Source: WTFY01 sp965205275
Lineage (GTDB): Bacteria > Pseudomonadota > Gammaproteobacteria > UBA4575
DNA length: 64,000 nucleotides
Direction: 5' to 3'
NCBI GenBank assembly: GCA_965205275.1
Contig: OZ242168.1
Coordinates: 992,001-1,056,000, forward strand
This document shows positions 18,048 to 26,305 of this stretch, piece after piece (the first letter of the stretch is position 1; every line of letters starts with the position of its first letter). The position numbers and the translations under genes are program-made. Under the pieces are notes generated by a model that searched no databases, was not told the origin of the DNA, and saw nothing but the letters and a program-made list of their open reading frames with translations.

Positions 18048-19448
18048 TCACGTCCAGACTTCTTGCCATGCCGCAAACTCGGACGGCCTGATCCTGTAGC
18101 GTGCGAAATTTCCCTCGTGCAGACTCAGAAGTTCCCTCTCAGCAATACCACGAAACCGATCACGTTCTTGCTGTTCGATATGCTCCTGTGCCCACCTGCT
18201 GACATAGACAGTAGCTTGCCTCTTGTCCATGCCCCCGCGAACGACCGCGCTGACAACTTTGCGCAGCATCGTCCGATGCCGCATCCGAAACGGATCAGGG
18301 TCGACCAGCGATTGTCTTACCGCAACATAACGGGCGGCGGATCGTTTATATGCCCAGATGAACACATCACGAAATAACTCGATCCGGTTCATCTCATACA
18401 CGCCGAGCAAAGCTTCAGTATAAATATTTCGCGGCACGTCTTCGAAAGACAACGGCGATAAATTCGCCTTGATCAGCGGTATATTCGCGGAGAGTCGCGA
18501 CACACGTTTGTTGACATCGTCGAACGGCTGCAAATAGGGAAGCTGCACCATAACGAAGAAAGCCTGCTCAAACGGGTCAATGATCGCTGAGGCGGTGGCA
18601 AGAATCTGATCGAAGCACTCTTCAATGAGTTGCGGCACTCCCAGCGGATGGAAAACTGAGCGTCCGATACCGACATCAATATGCCGCAACCGGCCCGCCG
18701 CGTCCGGGTCTGCAAGCAGGTTGCCCGCTAGTAACGCGTGAAGGCTTAGAATGGTGTGGCGATTGAAGCATATATCCTCTGCCGCGCCGACCAGAAACTC
18801 GATTGCGTCCTTGTGGTTAAGAATCATCTGTGCTTCGAATAACTCCTTCCCTTCTGCTTCTTCGCCAACATCAATCAGATGTTTTGTATCAAGCAACGAA
18901 TAGGTATTTCCCTCAAGACGGCTGGAGTTCCAGGACAGATCAATCAGCAACTTTTCCAAAACCTGCCTGGCATAAGTCCCAGCAGGCTGTTCGGCGATCT
19001 TCGGCCTGCCGACCTCGTGGAGAAGTGCCCGCTCCTCCTGCGATAAATAGAAGGTATCGTTGGGCCGATACAAATCGAGGAACGCGCGGCTATAGCCAAC
19101 CGGTTTGCGCTCCTCGAGTGACTGGCTGACATACTCCTGAATCTCGGCACCAGCCTCAGACAGCGATGGCAAAACTTCGAGCCGTACACTCAACGTAGCC
19201 TTTGCATCTGCGCCGAATCTTACCGCTAGCGGGACCACTCGTGGCATGCGGTAGCGAGCCCAGCGGCCGGCACCCTCCATGACCAAGCGCTTACTATCGA
19301 CTAGGGACTTGAGGCGATATTGCAGAGTCCGGCGCGGCGGTGCAGACTCCAATACATCGTTGATCTGCTGTGCAGTCATGCCTTCCGGTTGCTGCCGCAC
19401 AGCAGCTTCGATCATCTGCAAAGCCTCTTCTTGAATGTGCCTGACCAC
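18048..19448 (-). CDS. Fic-family protein with N-terminal winged helix and altered catalytic motif
   Basis: 466 residues. Residues 5-70 look like a winged-helix DNA-binding domain. An inhibitory-helix-type motif SSRLEGN is at 175-181. The Fic motif, normally HxFxDGNGR, reads QPFDDVNKR at 307-315: the catalytic His is Gln and the first Gly is Val. I believe this variant recurs in a subgroup of large Fic-like proteins. It may not transfer AMP and may act mainly as a regulator, or use different chemistry. The promoter region contains repeated TACGCGCAA motifs. Confidence 0.8.
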   Translation of the reverse strand: MVRHIQEEALQMIEAAVRQQPEGMTAQQINDVLESAPPRRTLQYRLKSLVDSKRLVMEGAGRWARYRMPRVVPLAVRFGADAKATLSVRLEVLPSLSEAGAEIQEYVSQSLEERKPVGYSRAFLDLYRPNDTFYLSQEERALLHEVGRPKIAEQPAGTYARQVLEKLLIDLSWNSSRLEGNTYSLLDTKHLIDVGEEAEGKELFEAQMILNHKDAIEFLVGAAEDICFNRHTILSLHALLAGNLLADPDAAGRLRHIDVGIGRSVFHPLGVPQLIEECFDQILATASAIIDPFEQAFFVMVQLPYLQPFDDVNKRVSRLSANIPLIKANLSPLSFEDVPRNIYTEALLGVYEMNRIELFRDVFIWAYKRSAARYVAVRQSLVDPDPFRMRHRTMLRKVVSAVVRGGMDKRQATVYVSRWAQEHIEQQERDRFRGIAERELLSLHEGNFARYRIRPSEFAAWQEVWT

Positions 19449-19477
19449 CTTGCTACTCCAAATCGCATGTACTGCTA

Positions 19478-19560
19478 TACGCGCAATTTAAGATATGTAT
19501 ACGCAACTTTCAAGCCTACGCGCAATATTTATGGCGCGTAGAACATCAATATTGCGCATA
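19478..19560. promoter_or_regulatory. Cluster of TACGCGCAA-like motifs upstream of the Fic-like gene
   Basis: Within 80 bp upstream of the Fic-like start there are three direct TAC(GC)GCAA-type motifs (near 19480, 19499 and 19518) and inverted partners, GGCGCGTAG near 19533 and ATTGCGCATAC near 19550. CTACGCGC and GCGCGTAG form an inverted repeat. The arrangement looks like an operator for the winged-helix domain of the adjacent protein; this is inference. Confidence 0.45.
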
Positions 19561-19710
19561 CGATGCTGGAAGCTATGCATGTCGGCTGCTAACTTATTGT
19601 ATTTACTACAAGCCAGGGCCACTAGCAGATTGTTTTTCGAAATTCGATATTCCAAGTATGTGGCCTAACCTCGATACCGCCTTGAGCTAACGAAGTGTGT
19701 AGCAGGTTTT
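19508..19710. repeat. Direct repeat copy B (~200 bp)
   Basis: Second copy of the ~203 bp repeat at 16668-16870, same orientation, roughly four-fifths identical by eye. It fills most of the spacer between the Fic-like gene and uvrA, so it also contains or abuts the uvrA promoter. Its left end overlaps the TACGCGCAA motif cluster. No IS-like terminal inverted repeats are visible. Confidence 0.8.
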
Positions 19711-19767
19711 GCGCTCAGGATGGGTTAACACGTATATTAAGTGGTTTAGCCAGTTACGATTGAAATA

Positions 19768-22620
19768 ATGAAACAAATCAGCATCCGGGGCGCACGGACA
19801 CACAATCTCCAGAATATCGATGTCGATCTTCCCCGGGACAAACTCATTGTAATTACCGGTTTATCGGGCTCGGGGAAATCATCGCTGGCTTTCGATACAA
19901 TTTTTGCGGAAGGCCAGCGCAGATATGTCGAATCCCTGTCGGCGTATGCCCGTCAGTTCCTTGCGCGACTGGAAAAACCGGATATGGATTCCATAGACGG
20001 ATTATCGCCTTCCATCTCAATTGAACAAAAAGCGAGTTCACATAATCCGCGCTCGACGGTAGGTACCATTACCGAGATCTACGATTATCTCCGCCTGCTC
20101 TATGCGCGCGCCGGTACACCACGCTGCCCCGCCCATCACATCGACCTGCATACGCAAACGATCAGCCAGATGGTGGACAAGGTTTTGTCACTGGAAGACG
20201 GTAAAAAACTGATGCTTCTGGCACCCGTAATACAGAACCGCAAAGGTGAACATATGCAGGTGCTGGCGAAGTTACGGACCCAGGGTTTTATCCGTGCACG
20301 CATTGATAATGAAGTGTACGAGCTGGATGCGCCGCCCAAGCTTAGTCTGAGGCGCAAACACACGATCGAAGTCGTCGTGGACCGATTCAAGGTCAGGGAA
20401 GACCTGAGGCTTCGGCTGGCGGAATCCTTTGAGACAGCACTGAAACTCGCGGACGATATAGCCATTATCCAGTCCATGGATAATCCTGATGAAGACGAGA
20501 TGGTGTTCTCGGCAAAATTTGCATGCCCGAAGTGCGGCTACAGCCTGAATGAGCTGGAACCCCGTCTTTTTTCTTTCAATAACCCGGTGGGGGCATGCAC
20601 AGCATGCGACGGTTTGGGGGTGGAAGAGTTTTTTGACCCCGAACTGGTGGTGATCAGCCATGAAATCAGCTTGGCTGGTGGTGCCATCCGTGGTTGGGAC
20701 CGGCGTAATCCGTACTACTTCAATTTAATACAATCCCTTGCCAAGCATTACCAATTTGATATTGAAGCCCCCTGGGGGGAACTGGATGAGGAAATCAGGG
20801 ACATCATCCTGTATGGCAGCGAAGATGAGGCCATTCAATTCAAGTACACGAATGAAAAAGGCAAAAGCTATCAGCGCCGGCATGCATTCGAGGGCATTAT
20901 CCCCAATATGGACCGGCGTTTTTATGAAACCGGGTCAAGCGCCGTACGCGAAGAGCTTAGCAAATACCTCACCACACAAGTCTGTCAGGTATGCAGGGGC
21001 GACCGGTTAAACACGGAAGCACGCAACGTATTTATCAATAATTACAACCTGCCGACGATTACAGCGTGGTCGACAGAAGATGCACTTGATTTTTTCGACA
21101 GGCTCAGACTCTCCGGCCATCTTGTGGCAGTCGGGGAAAAAATCATTAATGAAATCAGCCAGCGTCTTAAATTTCTGGTGAATGTCGGTTTGGATTACCT
21201 GGCTCTCGATCGTACTGCCGATACATTATCCGGTGGAGAATTACAACGGATACGTCTTGCCAGCCAGATCGGCTCGGGACTGGTAGGGGTCATGTACATA
21301 CTGGATGAACCCTCGATAGGCCTGCACCAGCGTGACAACAAACGCCTGATCGGGACCCTGAACTACCTGCGGGACCTCGGCAATACCGTGATTGTCGTCG
21401 AACACGATGAGGAAGCAATACGCAGCGCCGACCATGTGCTCGATATGGGGCCGGGTGCAGGTGTTCATGGCGGCAGGCTTGTAGCTCAGGGAACCCCCCT
21501 TGAGATTGAAAAAAATCCGGCTTCCCTGACCGGACAATACCTGTCCGGTAAACGCACTATCCCGATACCACAGATACGCTTGCATTTTCAAAAGGCCAAA
21601 GCCATAAAGATTGTAAAAGCCTGCGGCAATAACCTGAAGGATATCACCGTAGACATACCACTGGGATTATTGACGGTGGTCACGGGTGTTTCAGGCTCAG
21701 GAAAATCCACCCTGGTGAACGACACTTTATACCGGTACTGCATGCGCTATTTACATGGCTCCGGCATTCTTCCTGCAGCGTGTGCTGAAATCAAAGGACT
21801 GAATCAAATCGATAAGGTGGTGGATATCGACCAGAATCCGATCGGGCGCACCCCGCGCTCCAACCCCGCAACGTATACGGGCCTGTTTACGCCTATACGT
21901 GAACTGTTTGCAAGCATCCCGGAAGCACGGTCACGCGGTTATGCACCGGGCCGCTTCAGTTTCAATGTCAAAGGCGGCCGGTGTGAAGCGTGTCGGGGGG
22001 ATGGCGTAATCAAGGTGGAAATGCACTTTCTGCCGGACGTGTATGTTCCATGTGACGTATGCCAGGGAAAACGCTACAACCGCGAAACACTGGAAATACG
22101 TTATAAAAATCAAAATATCCACCAGGTATTGCAAATGACGGTTGAAGATGCGTTCAATTTTTTTGAAGCGATCCCCCTTGTCAGACGTAGGCTGCAAACA
22201 CTAATGGATGTTGGCTTGTCCTATATCACATTGGGACAAAGTGCCACAACGTTATCAGGTGGGGAGGCCCAGCGTGTGAAGCTGTCACGTGAATTATCCA
22301 AACGCAGCACCGGACAAACACTTTATATACTGGATGAACCTACTACCGGTCTTCATTTTCATGACGTCGAACAGCTATTGAGGGTACTCCACTATTTACG
22401 TGACCAAGGCAATACGATCATAGTCATCGAGCATAACCTCGATATCATCAAAACTGCCGACTGGATTATCGATTTGGGTCCTGAAGGAGGAAACCGGGGG
22501 GGACAGGTCGTTGTAATTGGGACACCGGAAGAAGTGACTTTTTCAAAAAAATCATTTACCGGACAGTATTTAAAACCCATCCTCGATATTAATACCTTGC
22601 CGGAAGAGCGATCTGCTTGA
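19768..22620 (+). CDS. uvrA: Excinuclease ABC subunit A
   Basis: 950 residues, a normal length. Two ABC ATPase modules: Walker A GLSGSGKSSLAFD near residue 31 and GVSGSGKSTLVND near 645, with LSGGE signatures in both halves. Zinc-binding clusters are CPKCGYSL with CTACDG, and CEACRGDG with CDVCQG. It scans DNA for damage as part of UvrAB and hands it to UvrC. The ancestral neighbour is ssb, now about 6.1 kb away. Confidence 0.97.
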   Translation: MKQISIRGARTHNLQNIDVDLPRDKLIVITGLSGSGKSSLAFDTIFAEGQRRYVESLSAYARQFLARLEKPDMDSIDGLSPSISIEQKASSHNPRSTVGTITEIYDYLRLLYARAGTPRCPAHHIDLHTQTISQMVDKVLSLEDGKKLMLLAPVIQNRKGEHMQVLAKLRTQGFIRARIDNEVYELDAPPKLSLRRKHTIEVVVDRFKVREDLRLRLAESFETALKLADDIAIIQSMDNPDEDEMVFSAKFACPKCGYSLNELEPRLFSFNNPVGACTACDGLGVEEFFDPELVVISHEISLAGGAIRGWDRRNPYYFNLIQSLAKHYQFDIEAPWGELDEEIRDIILYGSEDEAIQFKYTNEKGKSYQRRHAFEGIIPNMDRRFYETGSSAVREELSKYLTTQVCQVCRGDRLNTEARNVFINNYNLPTITAWSTEDALDFFDRLRLSGHLVAVGEKIINEISQRLKFLVNVGLDYLALDRTADTLSGGELQRIRLASQIGSGLVGVMYILDEPSIGLHQRDNKRLIGTLNYLRDLGNTVIVVEHDEEAIRSADHVLDMGPGAGVHGGRLVAQGTPLEIEKNPASLTGQYLSGKRTIPIPQIRLHFQKAKAIKIVKACGNNLKDITVDIPLGLLTVVTGVSGSGKSTLVNDTLYRYCMRYLHGSGILPAACAEIKGLNQIDKVVDIDQNPIGRTPRSNPATYTGLFTPIRELFASIPEARSRGYAPGRFSFNVKGGRCEACRGDGVIKVEMHFLPDVYVPCDVCQGKRYNRETLEIRYKNQNIHQVLQMTVEDAFNFFEAIPLVRRRLQTLMDVGLSYITLGQSATTLSGGEAQRVKLSRELSKRSTGQTLYILDEPTTGLHFHDVEQLLRVLHYLRDQGNTIIVIEHNLDIIKTADWIIDLGPEGGNRGGQVVVIGTPEEVTFSKKSFTGQYLKPILDINTLPEERSA

Positions 22621-22777
22621 TTAACCTGGCAAATCGGTAAGCGACACTACCGCGTGGCGTTCGGTTTAGCCTTTGCTCATTGCTTTCTCATGTATGCCTA
22701 TCATAATGACAGCACAGCTTGTCAAGCTACGACATACTCACACCTTTTCCGATTATGAAAGCCCTGCAGGGATAAAT

Positions 22778-23101
22778 ATGGAAGCTGAAATCAAAAATAT
22801 TGCTTTACTCAAGAAAAATTTATCAAATGAGGAGCGCATGCAATTCGATGCGCAATTTTTAGGGTACAGAAAAAATCCAAATGTTGCTTTGATTCTGGGA
22901 CTCATTTTCATTATTACCGGTCTTTCGGGCCTTGATCGATTTTACATAGGCAATACAGGTTTAGGTATTGGGAAGTTGTTGACGCTGGGCGGCTTAGGTG
23001 TTTGGGCAATAATTGACTGGTTTTTAATCATGGGAGCAACAAGGCGCAAGAACAGTAATATCGCCCACGAAATTCACGACAGCATTATACAAATGCGCTA
23101 A
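22778..23101 (+). CDS. TM2-domain membrane protein
   Basis: 107 residues from ATG 22778 with GCAGGG upstream; a longer frame from 22673 has no good ribosome binding site. After a charged N-terminus, two transmembrane helices (ALILGLIFIITGLSGLDRFY and a second around GVWAIIDWFLIMG) are joined by a turn carrying the DRFYIGNTGLGIGK motif typical of TM2 proteins. Function unknown. It lies 157 bp after uvrA. Confidence 0.75.
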   Translation: MEAEIKNIALLKKNLSNEERMQFDAQFLGYRKNPNVALILGLIFIITGLSGLDRFYIGNTGLGIGKLLTLGGLGVWAIIDWFLIMGATRRKNSNIAHEIHDSIIQMR

Positions 23102-23145
23102 ATTTCAAATTGAGAAACTCATTGGAATGGAATAAGTGAACCACT

Positions 23146-23310
23146 ATGCCTTTTAAATTTAAAATGAGGCCCAAACCTCAAGACTCCTCTGCTTTTTCAA
23201 TTTTCATACGCACCGCTTCTTCCAAAGAGAAAAAACGTGTCTACAGCGAGGTTATAAAAAAGTCTATCGAGAGCCAAAAAAAGATCATAGACAATGCTGC
23301 GGAGGACTGA
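23146..23310 (+). CDS. Small basic protein, function unknown
   Basis: 54 residues starting MPFKFKMRPKPQDSS, with SKEKKRVYSEVIKKSIESQK in the second half. It is rich in Lys and mostly helical in the C-terminal half. It starts 44 bp after the TM2 gene on the same strand. The ribosome binding site is weak. Amino-acid composition and the coherent helix suggest a real gene, but I do not recognise the family. Confidence 0.5.
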   Translation: MPFKFKMRPKPQDSSAFSIFIRTASSKEKKRVYSEVIKKSIESQKKIIDNAAED

Positions 23311-23455
23311 TCGGGACTGTGCCAGATGTACTGGCTTGCAGGCATAGACAGTCGTACGTGATTTACAAGTCTACTGCAATATTAAGAGAAGAAGACAGCT
23401 CGATACGCCCATCCAGACCGGCGACGTCGACTTGGTGCTACCTCTCCTGTTTCTA

Positions 23456-23745
23456 TCATACCACCTGCGAAAGCCGCTCTACCTTGATCCGGTCCGCCTT
23501 TTTCATCGCTTGGGACAGTTCATAGGCCGATTGAAGCCGGCACCAGGTCTCGGCACCCCCTCCGAAAGCCTTGTCGAGGCGGATTGCCATCTCGGGTGAG
23601 ATCCCCGAACGGCAATGCACGATGTCTGAGAGCTGCTTGCGGCTAACGCCAAGCTTGCGTGCGGCTGCCGTCACGCTAAGCCCCAGAGGTTCCGGCAATC
23701 ATGACGCACGGACAGACCCGGGTGAGGTGGGTTTTTCATAGGCAT
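23456..23745 (-). pseudogene. higA: HigA-type antitoxin gene with a frameshift
   Basis: ATG 23743-23745 begins MPMKNPPHPGLSVRHDC, the usual HigA opening. After about 17 codons the frame must shift by one base (near 23,698) to continue as PEPLGLSVTAAARKLGVSRK, the XRE helix-turn-helix, then SGISPEMAIRLDKAFGG and the end at 23456. A one-base deletion explains it. An 80-codon open frame remains for the HTH part, so a truncated protein could still be made from an internal start. Confidence 0.7.
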
Positions 23746-23757
23746 ACCGAAGTTCTC

Positions 23758-23945
23758 CTAATGATAGTCAATCAAGTCCACATCCCTGGCGTCGCGTCCC
23801 TCGAAACGAAAGATAATGCGTCAGTTGTAAGATATTTGCACCAACCAATACCCCATAAGATCGCCTCTTAACGGATACAGCCCGAAACTTGGCAGTCCAT
23901 ACCTCCAGGCTATGCTGCTTCGTTGAGGCGGGCAAAACGTGCTCG
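23758..23945 (-). pseudogene. higB: HigB-type toxin relic
   Basis: Immediately upstream of the higA relic, the minus strand reads GDLMGYWLVQISYN, TGA (23821-23823), RIIFRFEGRDARDVDLIDYH and a stop at 23758. This is the C-terminal half of a HigB/RelE toxin, where the stop replaces a Trp codon (TGG to TGA). Further upstream (to about 23,945) weaker similarity continues in another frame with more stops. It cannot make an active toxin. Confidence 0.65.
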
Positions 23946-24080
23946 ACCCTGGCTGTCTACACAGGGGAAACCCTGACGCGAGACACTACTTGATCATGTA
24001 CCAGATTTGTGAGAGAGCAGAAGTCATTCTTGTTATTTGATAAAGCAATAGTGACCGAAGACGTCGTGCAGAAGCACACT

Positions 24081-24335
24081 TCATCTTGCCTCTACCTGTA
24101 TGCCCTTGTTCCTAGTGATTTCCAGCTTTTCTGCAAGCCATAACTTGATAATGGATTGTCGCGTCACGCCAATTCGACTGGCTTCCTTATCCAGCAAGTC
24201 AATCATCCATACAGGAAAATCAACATTTACCCGTCTTTGGTTCTGGTTAGGTTTTACGGCTGTAGACAAGTCTAAATCAGTAAGGATTTCTTCTTTGCCG
24301 ATATCAAATTTTTGATCAAGATCTTTAGCCTTCAT
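24081..24335 (-). CDS. brnA: BrnA-type antitoxin
   Basis: 84 residues. The C-terminal ribbon-helix-helix (RRVNVDFPVWMIDLLDKEA, then GVTRQSIIKLWLAEKL) is the DNA-binding domain of the BrnA/CopG type, and the N-terminal half should contact the toxin. Its start overlaps the end of brnT by 11 nt, the normal toxin-first order of this system. It probably represses the operon at the palindrome at 24587-24607. Confidence 0.85.
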   Translation of the reverse strand: MKAKDLDQKFDIGKEEILTDLDLSTAVKPNQNQRRVNVDFPVWMIDLLDKEASRIGVTRQSIIKLWLAEKLEITRNKGIQVEAR

Positions 24336-24588
24336 ATATCTTTACCTCGGGTTTTCTGGCATGCCTGACAGAGATGATTCGGACCCTCTTGTCCCTCACA
24401 GTAGTAATTGCTGACCAGTACTTTGTATCAATTTTGCCAATGACCACATATCGTGGTTCATCCACTGTTTTGGTTTTGATCTGTACAAGGTCAGGGTCAT
24501 TCCATAGTGCTTGTGCCTCGAAAAAATTGATTCCATGCTTTTTCAGATTGGATTTACTTTTTTCTTCGTCAAATTCAAACTCATATAT
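24325..24588 (-). CDS. brnT: BrnT-type RNase toxin without a standard start codon
   Basis: The frame encodes IYEFEFDEEKSKSNLKKHG, then FFEAQALWNDPD, GKIDTKYWSAITTVRDKRVRIIS and RHARKPE, the full BrnT fold (a RelE-like ribonuclease). The codon where Met is expected is ATA (24586-24588). Upstream the frame is open only to a TAA, with no ATG, GTG or TTG. Either translation starts at ATA or ATT, or the toxin start has been lost by mutation. No other damage is visible. Confidence 0.7.
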   Translation of the reverse strand: MYEFEFDEEKSKSNLKKHGINFFEAQALWNDPDLVQIKTKTVDEPRYVVIGKIDTKYWSAITTVRDKRVRIISVRHARKPEVKIYEG

Positions 24589-24607
24589 GGTATAAAAAAT
24601 ATACCAT
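24587..24607 (-). promoter_or_regulatory. Palindromic operator of brnTA
   Basis: A perfect 8-bp inverted repeat, ATGGTATA and TATACCAT, around five A residues directly upstream of brnT. Ribbon-helix-helix antitoxins bind such short palindromes over their own promoter. Its edge touches the presumed brnT start codon, so a change in the palindrome and loss of the start may be linked. Confidence 0.55.
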
Positions 24608-25095
24608 TATTAAGTATACGGCAAGTCAACTGATTTGCGGCGTCGCCAGATCTTTGTCTCCAACGCCGGGTCCATCAACCTGTAAGGTCGATTAATCGGA
24701 CTTACTCAAATATCCGACTATGCTGGAGATTCCCAACAAAGATGCCAGACAGTTACCAGCCTGCACTGCTAGCCGCAAGGAGTTCAGGTCAGGAAAAAGC
24801 CCAAGGAGAAATGAATGAGTTTGTTTAATAGAGGATATGAAATAGCCTTGAATGCAAGGAGATCAGGCCAGAACAGTACAAGTTTATTGGACATATAGTC
24901 GACCGCAGTATCAAGAGAGACGACAGTCCGGTACGTTCATCTCGCCCACGACATAGTGAAGGCATCTGCCGCTTGTATCGGAAATCAGATATAAGCCCTA
25001 TATGTATTCTACATAAGGCCCTGGCATGCTTTAATTGAGTATTATAAGCAGGCAGTCCCCTGCTTCCAATCTGCTCAATTGAATTTTCGCACGAT
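24608..25095. other. Gene-free region with a diverged repeat
   Basis: About 490 bp without a supportable gene. The segment around 24895-24943 resembles 23367-23415 (roughly three quarters identical over ~50 bp, same orientation), suggesting two remnants of the same mobile or repeated sequence. No clear inverted repeats, tRNA or terminator is visible. Confidence 0.4.
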
Positions 25096-25827
25096 TCAAT
25101 TTAAATCGACTTTATCTCCAATCGACAGTTGAAACTTTTCCGCAGCAGATGCATCTCTCACTGCGATCTCAACAAGATTGTTTGAGTTGCAGTACCAGAA
25201 GCCCTCTCCCTTGCCCACACAATAAAAAGCCTCCGCATACCGGATGTCCTGGCCCTTGATTTTCAGTATTTGATTTCTACTGGACGGATGGAAGGTGATC
25301 CCTGTCAATCCATTACCAAAGTGATCAATATGGATAATCTCATACAGACTGTCCGGCCATTCGGCACCGGTCAATGTTTTGACGGACACAGGTTTAAGCT
25401 CCGGTTCTGAACCTGAAGCAATTTGCGCGGCAACGGGTGCAAATATATCGCGTCCATGGAACGTTTTTGATGCGGGCTCTTTTGATAGCAGGATTTCAGA
25501 CAACCCGATTTCGGATAACTTCCGGGACACAATGGAAAACAGACCATTATCAGGCCCGGTAAATGTATATCCATCCCCTTCCAGCACAATCGGCGCCCGG
25601 GCGGACCCCACTCCGGGGTCCACGACACCCACTACAATGGATCGTTCAGGCAGGTCTTGCAGAAAGCTTGCGAGCAGATAAGCGGAAGCCCTGGGGTTGA
25701 ATGCAGGCAATTCGTGAATGAGATCAATCACCTTTACATGGGGGGCGATGCTGTAAATTACAGACTTGAGCTGACCGACATAGGCACCGGATAGCCCGTA
25801 GTCCGTCGCCAGAACAATTGGTCTCAT
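25096..25827 (-). CDS. SAM hydroxide adenosyltransferase (DUF62 family)
   Basis: 243 residues. Two-domain DUF62/SAM_adeno_trans protein. The N-terminal domain starts IVLATDYGLSGAYVGQLK and contains VVGVVDPGVGS and FTGPDNGLFS, the substrate pocket of this family. The C-terminal domain is a beta barrel (HIDHFGNGLTG). Members hydrolyse S-adenosylmethionine to adenosine and methionine and are related to fluorinase and chlorinase. It is convergent with nothing and lies 85 bp beyond rplQ, past a terminator, so it is a separate unit. Confidence 0.88.
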   Translation of the reverse strand: MRPIVLATDYGLSGAYVGQLKSVIYSIAPHVKVIDLIHELPAFNPRASAYLLASFLQDLPERSIVVGVVDPGVGSARAPIVLEGDGYTFTGPDNGLFSIVSRKLSEIGLSEILLSKEPASKTFHGRDIFAPVAAQIASGSEPELKPVSVKTLTGAEWPDSLYEIIHIDHFGNGLTGITFHPSSRNQILKIKGQDIRYAEAFYCVGKGEGFWYCNSNNLVEIAVRDASAAEKFQLSIGDKVDLN

Positions 25828-25866
25828 GGCAACCCGGAACCTGAAAATATACCGGTCGTGCAGACA

Positions 25867-25892
25867 AAAAAGCCAGGATTCACCTGGCTTTT
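25867..25892 (-). terminator. Intrinsic terminator of the alpha operon
   Basis: AAAAGCCAGG and CCTGGCTTTT form a perfect 10-bp stem with a five-base loop. On the minus strand it is followed by a run of six T residues. It is 21 bp beyond the rplQ stop and ends the long ribosomal protein transcription unit. Confidence 0.9.
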
Positions 25893-25912
25893 ATACATTG
25901 TGAATCGATCAG

Positions 25913-26284
25913 CTATTCTTCTTCAACCGGTCGGTCTACGAGTTCCACCAACGCCATCGGAGCCTTGTCTCCAGAGCGAAACCCGCATTTTAAAATACGG
26001 GTGTACCCGCCGGGTCTTTCTTTATAGCGAGGCCCCAGTTCGGAAAACAGTTTTCCTACACTGGCCTTATCGCGTAGCCTGGAAAATGCCCGACGTCGTC
26101 TTGCCACACTGTCTTCCTTTGCCAGTGTGATCAGAGGCTCTGCATAACGGCGCAATTCCTTTGCCTTGGGCAAGGTCGTGCGAATGACTTCGTGCGAGAA
26201 TAACGAAGTCGCCATATTGCTCATCATCGCCTTGCGATGCGGGCTGTTCCTGTTTAGCTGACGTCCTGACTGACGATGTCTCAT
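25913..26284 (-). CDS. rplQ: 50S ribosomal protein L17
   Basis: 123 residues, a normal length. MRHRQSGRQLNRNSPHRKAM is the strongly conserved L17 start. The protein binds 23S rRNA near the exit tunnel. It is the last gene of the alpha operon, 21 bp after rpoA, and a terminator follows. Confidence 0.98.
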   Translation of the reverse strand: MRHRQSGRQLNRNSPHRKAMMSNMATSLFSHEVIRTTLPKAKELRRYAEPLITLAKEDSVARRRRAFSRLRDKASVGKLFSELGPRYKERPGGYTRILKCGFRSGDKAPMALVELVDRPVEEE

Positions 26285-26305
26285 TCTGCTTTCCGGTTAA
26301 TAGAT

